A stretch of 18,758 nucleotides of DNA, taken from NCBI RefSeq assembly GCF_910586915.1, contig NZ_CAJULN010000048.1:1-18758 (forward strand), in the 5' to 3' direction. Positions 14,166 through 18,758 of the stretch are shown in pieces. The notes under the pieces were generated by a model, which searched no databases, was not told where the DNA came from, and saw only the letters and a program-made list of their open reading frames with translations. Position 1 is the first letter of the stretch. Each line of letters starts with the position of its first letter. This stretch comes from an uncultured Bacteroides sp. (GTDB taxonomy: Bacteria > Bacteroidota > Bacteroidia > Bacteroidales > Bacteroidaceae). Both the position numbers and the translations under genes were made by a program.

Positions 14166-15605
14166 TTACAGGATACCTTTCACAGTCTCCAACATACCGT
14201 TCTCTTGAATTGAATCCAAATCAGCTTTCACGGCTTCTGCCAATCCCGGAATCTTATTCAGGTCTTCACCCCAAATGAATTCTGCCCCCAAAACACCTTC
14301 AGTTACTTTCTTCGTGTAACCGGTAGCCCAAAGATCTTTCAGTAAGTTCATAATGTCAGGAGCATCATTCGGTACAATTTCAGCACCGTCTGCACGTACA
14401 CCGCCTTTATAATAGGTAATGATTGCAGCCAAACCAAGTACCAGTCCTTTCGGAAGCTCGCCTTTGCGTTCAAGGTAAGTCTTTAATCCCGGCAAATCAC
14501 GAGTTTCGAATTTCGGGAATGAGTTCAGCATAATACTTGTTACTGCATGGTCAACAAACGGATTGTTGAAACGCTCCAATACATCATTTGCAAATTTCTC
14601 CAATTCATCTTTCGGCAAATTCAACGTTTCCATCAGTTCGTCGAACATCACTTTATGGATATATTTGCCAATCACTTCATGTTGGCAGGCCTCACGAACA
14701 ATATTCACACCGGAGAGGTAAGCTACCGGAGAAAGAACTGTGTGAGGGCCATTCAACAAAGTAACTTTACGTTCATGGTAAGGAGCTTCCGACGGAACGA
14801 ACAATACATTCAAACCTGCTTTATCGGCCGGGAATTCTTCAGCCACTTCTTGCGGAGCTTCGATAACCCACAGATGGAATATTTCAGCCTGTACAACGAG
14901 GTTGTCGTCATACTGTATTTTTTCTTTGATAGCGTCAATGTCTTTGCGTGGGAATCCCGGAACAATACGATCTACCAATGTAGCATACACCCCACAGGCT
15001 TCTTCAAACCAGATTTTAAATTCACTACCCAGATTCCACAAATCAATATATTGATAAATCGTCTCTTTCAGTTTGTGACCATTCAGAAAAATAAGTTCGC
15101 AAGGGAAGATAATCAGACCTTTGGTTTTATCACCATTGAAAGTTTTAAAACGATGGTACAACAGTTGAGTCAACTTGCCCGGATATGAGGAAGCAGGAGC
15201 ATCTTCAAGTTTGCAGGTCGGATCAAAAGCGATACCAGCTTCTGTAGTATTTGAAATAACGAAACGCATTTCGGGTTGCTCTGCCAATTTCATGAACTCG
15301 TCATTTTGAGAATAAGGATTCAATGCACGGCTGATTACGTCAATCATTGTCAGGCTGTTAACCACTTCTCCTTTATCCAATCCCTGAAGATTGACATGGT
15401 AAAGGTCGTCCTGTGCATTCAACATATCGACCATACCTTTATCAATCGGCTGAACCACTACTACACTACTGTTAAAGTCTGTTTTCTGGTTCATGCTATA
15501 AATAATCCAATCTACGAATGCGCGTAAGAAGTTGCCTTCACCAAATTGAATAATGCGCTCCGGACGTTGTGCCTTAGGAGCAGTTTCTTTGTTTAATGCT
15601 TTCAT
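14166..15605 (-). CDS. uxaB: Tagaturonate reductase (altronate oxidoreductase)
   Basis: Reduces D-tagaturonate to D-altronate with NADH in the galacturonate branch of hexuronate breakdown. It belongs to the mannitol dehydrogenase (polyol-specific long-chain dehydrogenase) family; 479 aa is close to E. coli UxaB. The N-terminal nucleotide-binding motif is RIIQFGEGNFLRAFVDW (17-33), and SNTTEAGIAF (118-127) is typical of the uronate reductases. The catalytic lysine pattern K-x4-N-x2-H is K280, N285, H288 in KVTLLNGPHTVLSP. Fructuronate reductase (UxuB) is the nearest alternative; the N-terminus and SNTTEAGI favour UxaB. It lies 26 bases downstream of the lacI-type gene in the same orientation and is followed by its own terminator. 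Confidence 0.93.
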   Translation of the reverse strand: MKALNKETAPKAQRPERIIQFGEGNFLRAFVDWIIYSMNQKTDFNSSVVVVQPIDKGMVDMLNAQDDLYHVNLQGLDKGEVVNSLTMIDVISRALNPYSQNDEFMKLAEQPEMRFVISNTTEAGIAFDPTCKLEDAPASSYPGKLTQLLYHRFKTFNGDKTKGLIIFPCELIFLNGHKLKETIYQYIDLWNLGSEFKIWFEEACGVYATLVDRIVPGFPRKDIDAIKEKIQYDDNLVVQAEIFHLWVIEAPQEVAEEFPADKAGLNVLFVPSEAPYHERKVTLLNGPHTVLSPVAYLSGVNIVREACQHEVIGKYIHKVMFDELMETLNLPKDELEKFANDVLERFNNPFVDHAVTSIMLNSFPKFETRDLPGLKTYLERKGELPKGLVLGLAAIITYYKGGVRADGAEIVPNDAPDIMNLLKDLWATGYTKKVTEGVLGAEFIWGEDLNKIPGLAEAVKADLDSIQENGMLETVKGIL

Positions 15606-15631
15606 GTTAGTTGTAATTTATAAAGTTGATG

Positions 15632-16699
15632 TCATTCAAATTCAAAATAGAAATCAATATTTTCTTTCATCAAGATGTCGATAGGCATATATTTTACGGA
15701 GCCTATTGTTTTCTTAAATACGACATAGTCACACAATGCTTTCACTCCGCAATATCCTTGCAATCCGGGCCGCTGGCCTATCAGATAATGTACATCGCCC
15801 GACTCCAACAGGTCTACATTGGCTTTCAGAAGGTCATAGCCTATCAATCCCTTCATACTACGTCCGGCACGACGGAGATATTCTCCTAACTGATAAACTC
15901 GGGAATTAAAAACAACACCGAGCACAGCTTCCGGATGCACCTGAAAAAAATCATCCAATGTTTGCTGATTCTTTTCCTGATTGGATTTATTGAGTACCAC
16001 TTCGTGGATTGTGAAGTTATCGTATTCCTCAGCTATATAACTCATAAATCCTTTCAAACGGCGCTGCATCTGTATTTCAGCAGGGTTATCCTTATTATTA
16101 CTCAAAAACAGAACCAACTCCTGCCCTTCTCCTGCCGAATAATTACGCATCAGTATTTTGGCCGCAATATATCCACTTGCATAGGAATCCTGTCCGATAT
16201 ACGTCAATGCATCCGCCTCTTCCATATTAAAATCTACAAAAGCATAAGGTATCTCATTCTCTTGCAGATAGAGTGTCAACGACAATGTTTCTTCCCGGAA
16301 ATTCGGAGCAATCAGAACAGCATCTACATTACTACCCTTAATAGCACAGCAAGCATCCCGATAACTTTCCTCATCACCATGATGATAACACTGATAGTCC
16401 ACGCACACATTAAAAGGACGCAACTCCTGACGCGCCCGCTCGATGCCTCCCACTACCGAATGCCAATAATCATGTTCTACATAATATGGAATCAGGCAAA
16501 TAAAAGAGTATTTCTTTTTAGCAGCCAATCCGATAGCAAACACATTCGGCTGATAATGAATCTCTTCCAGTACTTTTTGTACTTTGGCTTTACTTTTAGG
16601 AGACACATCGCCGCGATTGTGCAATACCCTGTCAACCGTTCCGGCAGAAACACCTGCCAAACGTGCTATATCTTTAATGGTATAGTTCTGGTCTTCCAT
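15632..16699 (-). CDS. LacI-family transcriptional regulator of the hexuronate genes
   Basis: A 355-aa regulator with a LacI-type helix-turn-helix at the N-terminus (YTIKDIARLAGVSAGTVDRV, residues 6-25, then LHNRGDVSPKSKAKV), the hinge segment YQPNVFAIGLAAKK, and a periplasmic-binding-protein-like effector domain (about 63-345). The AGTVDRVLHNRG variant, instead of the usual ..VSRVLNG.., is seen in LacI members of Bacteroidota. It is placed between divergent uxaC and co-directional uxaB, so it probably controls both in response to a hexuronate or pathway intermediate, and itself too. The ligand cannot be read from the sequence. The ATG at 16699 fits the promoter about 35 bases upstream. Confidence 0.92.
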   Translation of the reverse strand: MEDQNYTIKDIARLAGVSAGTVDRVLHNRGDVSPKSKAKVQKVLEEIHYQPNVFAIGLAAKKKYSFICLIPYYVEHDYWHSVVGGIERARQELRPFNVCVDYQCYHHGDEESYRDACCAIKGSNVDAVLIAPNFREETLSLTLYLQENEIPYAFVDFNMEEADALTYIGQDSYASGYIAAKILMRNYSAGEGQELVLFLSNNKDNPAEIQMQRRLKGFMSYIAEEYDNFTIHEVVLNKSNQEKNQQTLDDFFQVHPEAVLGVVFNSRVYQLGEYLRRAGRSMKGLIGYDLLKANVDLLESGDVHYLIGQRPGLQGYCGVKALCDYVVFKKTIGSVKYMPIDILMKENIDFYFEFE

Positions 16700-16734
16700 A
16701 GTGCTAAAACTTAAATATTATAAATTAATCGCCG

Positions 16735-16764
16735 CAAATATACGAATTATTTTGTTACCACAAG
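16735..16764 (-). promoter_or_regulatory. Candidate promoter of the lacI-uxaB transcript
   Basis: Minus-strand bases TATATTTG (16742-16735) match the -7 consensus TAnnTTTG, and CTTG (16764-16761) lies 18 bases upstream as a near -33 element. Transcription would start near 16728, about 28 bases before the regulator ATG. It overlaps the divergent uxaC promoter, so one operator could affect both. Confidence 0.55.
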
Positions 16765-16781
16765 TAAATTTTCTATTTTTG
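16751..16781 (+). promoter_or_regulatory. Promoter of uxaC
   Basis: TTTG (16751-16754), 19 bases, then TATTTTTG (16774-16781): a full match to the Bacteroides -33/-7 promoter. Transcription should begin near 16788, leaving a leader of about 110 bases before the uxaC ATG. Confidence 0.7.
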
Positions 16782-16808
16782 TGTTCGATAACGGTTAATA
16801 AAACAAAA
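16777..16808. promoter_or_regulatory. Candidate LacI-type operator at the uxaC transcription start
   Basis: The core TAACGGTTA (16789-16797) is an odd palindrome of the size seen in LacI-family half-sites around a central C/G. Around it TTTTGTGTT (16777-16785) and AAAACAAAA (16800-16808) are inverted copies with one mismatch, centred half a base away. It overlaps the -7 box and start point of uxaC, an ideal place for repression. Binding is not demonstrated. Confidence 0.45.
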
Positions 16809-16819
16809 TCAAATTTTAC

Positions 16820-16852
16820 ACCTATTATATTTAAAATCAATATTATATAGGT
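16820..16852. repeat. Imperfect inverted repeat in the uxaC leader
   Basis: ACCTAT (16820-16825) and ATAGGT (16847-16852) are perfect inverted copies, with an AT-rich, partly self-complementary interior. It lies in the roughly 110-base leader of uxaC and could be a second regulator site or an mRNA hairpin. AT-rich sequence makes chance pairing fairly likely. Confidence 0.35.
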
Positions 16853-16898
16853 AGAAACTAAAAAAGTAATAATTTTATATACTTAAAACACAGGAATA

Positions 16899-18305
16899 AT
16901 GAAGAACTTCATGGATGAAAACTTTTTGTTGCAGACAGAAACTGCACAAAAGTTATATCACGAACATGCGGCAAAAATGCCTATCATCGACTATCACTGC
17001 CACTTAATTCCACAGATGGTAGCTGACGACTACAAGTTTAAATCGCTGACTGAAATCTGGTTGGGTGGCGACCATTACAAATGGCGTGCAATGCGTACAA
17101 ACGGCGTAGAGGAACGCTTTTGCACAGGAAAAGACACCACAGACTGGGAAAAGTTTGAGAAATGGGCCGAAACAGTTCCTTATACCTTCCGCAACCCACT
17201 GTATCACTGGACGCATCTTGAACTGAAAACCGCATTTGGAATCAATAAAATATTGAATCCGAAAACTGCACGTGAAATCTACGACGAATGTAATGAGAAA
17301 CTTGCCCAACCCGAATATTCGGCTCGCGGAATGATGCGTCGCTACCATGTAGAGACCGTATGTACGACAGACGACCCCATTGATTCATTGGAATACCACA
17401 TCAAAACACGCGAAAGTGGATTTGAAATAAAGATGTTGCCGACCTGGCGTCCTGATAAAGCAATGGCCGTAGAAATACCGGTCGATTTCCGTGCTTATGT
17501 AGAAAAATTAGCTGAAATAAGCGGTGTGACTATCTCCAACTTTGATGATATGATTACTGCTTTGCGTAAACGCCATGATTTTTTTGCAGAACAAGGTTGC
17601 CGCTTGTCCGACCACGGTATTGAAGAATTCTATGCAGAAGACTATACCGATGCAGAAATCAAAGCCATATTTAATAAGGTATATGGTGGTACGGAATTGG
17701 ATAAAGAAGAAATTCTGAAATTCAAATCTGCAATGCTTATCATTTTTGGAGAGATGGATTGGGAAAAAGGATGGACTCAACAATTCCACTACGGTGCTAT
17801 CCGCAATAACAACACCAAAATGTTTAAACTGTTAGGCCCCGACACCGGTTTCGATTCTATCGGTGAATTTACAACGGCTAAAGCAATGGCTAAATTCCTC
17901 GACCGCCTGAATACGAACGACAAACTGACAAAAACAATCCTCTACAATCTGAATCCATGCGCAAATGAAGTTATCGCTACTATGTTGGGCAACTTCCAGG
18001 ATGGTTCTGTAGCAGGAAAAATCCAATTCGGCTCAGGATGGTGGTTCCTGGATCAAAAAGACGGTATGGAAAAACAGATGAATGCTTTATCTGTACTTGG
18101 TCTTTTAAGCCGCTTTGTAGGTATGCTGACAGATTCGCGTTCATTCCTCTCCTATCCGCGTCACGAATATTTCCGTCGTACACTGTGCAATCTTGTAGGA
18201 CGCGATATAGAAAATGGAGAAATCCCAGTATCCGAAATGGAACGAGTCAATCAGATGATTGAGGATATCAGTTATAATAATGCTAAGATTTTTTTCAAGT
18301 TCTAA
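16899..18305 (+). CDS. uxaC: Uronate (glucuronate/galacturonate) isomerase
   Basis: Converts D-glucuronate to D-fructuronate and D-galacturonate to D-tagaturonate, the entry step of hexuronate catabolism. The 468-aa length equals the usual 465-475. Metal and active-site landmarks of this amidohydrolase-superfamily enzyme are D31-Y-H33-C-H35-L near the N-terminus and D412 in MLTDSRSFLSYPRHEYFRR; YTFRNPLYHWTHLELK (95-110), HVETVCTTDDP (150-160) and FGSGWWFLDQ (377-386) are further family blocks. The start ATG at 16899 is preceded by AGGA about nine bases upstream. The product feeds UxaB, encoded divergently, so the two halves of this locus act in series. A strong terminator follows. Confidence 0.97.
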   Translation: MKNFMDENFLLQTETAQKLYHEHAAKMPIIDYHCHLIPQMVADDYKFKSLTEIWLGGDHYKWRAMRTNGVEERFCTGKDTTDWEKFEKWAETVPYTFRNPLYHWTHLELKTAFGINKILNPKTAREIYDECNEKLAQPEYSARGMMRRYHVETVCTTDDPIDSLEYHIKTRESGFEIKMLPTWRPDKAMAVEIPVDFRAYVEKLAEISGVTISNFDDMITALRKRHDFFAEQGCRLSDHGIEEFYAEDYTDAEIKAIFNKVYGGTELDKEEILKFKSAMLIIFGEMDWEKGWTQQFHYGAIRNNNTKMFKLLGPDTGFDSIGEFTTAKAMAKFLDRLNTNDKLTKTILYNLNPCANEVIATMLGNFQDGSVAGKIQFGSGWWFLDQKDGMEKQMNALSVLGLLSRFVGMLTDSRSFLSYPRHEYFRRTLCNLVGRDIENGEIPVSEMERVNQMIEDISYNNAKIFFKF

Positions 18306-18329
18306 TATCAGAATAAGAATATAAACCAT

Positions 18330-18368
18330 GCCGCTGTTTGAACATTAAATGCAAACAGCGGCTTTTTT
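18330..18368 (+). terminator. Intrinsic terminator of uxaC
   Basis: A perfect 11-bp stem, GCCGCTGTTTG (18330-18340) with CAAACAGCGGC (18352-18362), an 11-base loop and six T. It begins 25 bases after the uxaC stop codon. Confidence 0.95.
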
Positions 18369-18447
18369 ATGCCTTCAAAAAGAAAGCAGTCTCTAAAATT
18401 CTTATATCTCTCTTTATAAAAGTAATGCTGAAATAAATTTTAGCAAG

Positions 18448-18477
18448 ATTGAAAGTAAAACAAATATTACATCTTTG
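18448..18477 (+). promoter_or_regulatory. Candidate promoter of the gene starting at 18504
   Basis: CATCTTTG (18470-18477) matches TAnnTTTG except for the first base, and ATTG (18448-18451) lies 18 bases upstream as a weak -33. Transcription would start near 18484, about 20 bases before the ATG. Confidence 0.35.
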
Positions 18478-18503
18478 TCGCCAAACAATTTAACAACACA
18501 GCT

Positions 18504-18758
18504 ATGAATCCAAAACAAAAATATAGAAAAGACATAAAGACAGCCGTACAACAGATACAACAAATAATACCGGTTGTGAATACCTCATTGAATAATGTAG
18601 AAGGAAAACTTATAACTATCCAATCAGTGATAAAGAAAATAGACGAGGCTTCAAGACACCTGTCCGCTTGTATCAAAGCTGTAAAGTTCCTAAATCAAGG
18701 AGCCACTACATTATCGCTTATTCCAATAATAAAAGTTTTTATCACCACACTGCCTCAG
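18504..18758 (+). CDS. Unrecognised protein, N-terminal 85 codons only (cut by window end)
   Basis: An open frame starts at the ATG at 18504 and stays open to the last base. The visible part begins MNPKQKYRKDIKTAVQQIQQ and is followed by hydrophobic residues spaced three or four apart, suggesting an amphipathic helix or coiled coil (IIPVVNTSLNNVEGKLITIQ). It ends in a hydrophobic stretch, TLSLIPIIKVFITTLP, that may be a membrane or buried helix. There is no signal peptide at the start and no motif I recognise. A promoter-like sequence just upstream and a terminator behind uxaC support a separate transcription unit. The frame is short and its composition is AT-rich, so it could also be spurious. 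Confidence 0.6.
   Translation, partial: MNPKQKYRKDIKTAVQQIQQIIPVVNTSLNNVEGKLITIQSVIKKIDEASRHLSACIKAVKFLNQGATTLSLIPIIKVFITTLPQ

Noticed and set aside
14042..14278. 78-codon plus-strand open frame across the uxaB terminator and 3' end
   Set aside because: It has no ATG start in a good context, overlaps the uxaB coding end in antisense and shows no protein-like family features.
14547..15188. 213-codon antisense frame inside uxaB
   Set aside because: It lies wholly within a well-supported gene on the other strand and reads as a composition shadow.
15935..16714. 259-codon plus-strand frame opposite the lacI-type gene
   Set aside because: It mirrors the regulator gene, which has clear family motifs; the antisense protein is rich in I, F, H and C without recognisable domains.

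Overview
The window looks like a stretch of core chromosome from a Bacteroides-type member of the Bacteroidota. I base this on recurrent TAnnTTTG promoter -7 boxes, weak or absent Shine-Dalgarno sequences, DNA of intermediate GC content with AT-rich intergenic regions, lipoproteins and LPS-export functions of a Gram-negative envelope, and Bacteroidota-typical proteins: a HU-CCDC81/SPOR fusion, a zinc-ribbon/FHA protein and a SerB with two ACT modules. No insertion sequence, integrase, CRISPR array, phage gene or secretion/defence cassette is visible.

Layout. 1-65 is the 3' part of a tRNA-Pro(UGG), followed by an intrinsic terminator. 194-904 (-) is a TrmN6/YfiC-like tRNA methyltransferase, divergent from a lon-tgt-LptF/G cluster (1122-5818, +) that ends at a strong bidirectional hairpin terminator. 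5975-6478 (-) is an exported thioredoxin-fold protein without the redox cysteines, divergent from serB (6745-7974, +). A DEAD-box RNA helicase (8021-9286, +) converges on a three-gene minus-strand group: rmlC, ugd and a lipoprotein (12005 down to 9298). Divergent from rmlC is a two-gene plus-strand unit, HU-CCDC81/SPOR plus zinc-ribbon/FHA (12095-13729). A 436-base gene-free stretch follows and holds a 73-base near-perfect inverted repeat and the uxaB terminator. The last third is a hexuronate locus: lacI-type regulator plus uxaB (16699 down to 14166, -), divergent from uxaC (16899-18305, +). A new unrecognised gene starts at 18504 and runs off the end.

How the genes work together. UxaC isomerises hexuronates to ketohexuronates and UxaB reduces tagaturonate to altronate, so with the LacI-type regulator they form a small, incomplete module of hexuronate catabolism; the altronate and mannonate dehydratase and KDG steps must lie elsewhere. 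RmlC and Ugd supply steps of nucleotide-sugar synthesis for surface polysaccharide. Lon, the RNA helicase, Tgt, TrmN6 and SerB are housekeeping functions. The HU/SPOR protein could tie the nucleoid to septal peptidoglycan.

I see no clear new multi-gene system. The points most worth a second look are a Tgt that has lost all three zinc-ligand cysteines, a TlpA-like protein with the CxxC replaced by DxxS, the 73-base palindrome at 13839-13911, a promoter that would make the HU/SPOR mRNA nearly leaderless, and the operator candidate between lacI and uxaC.
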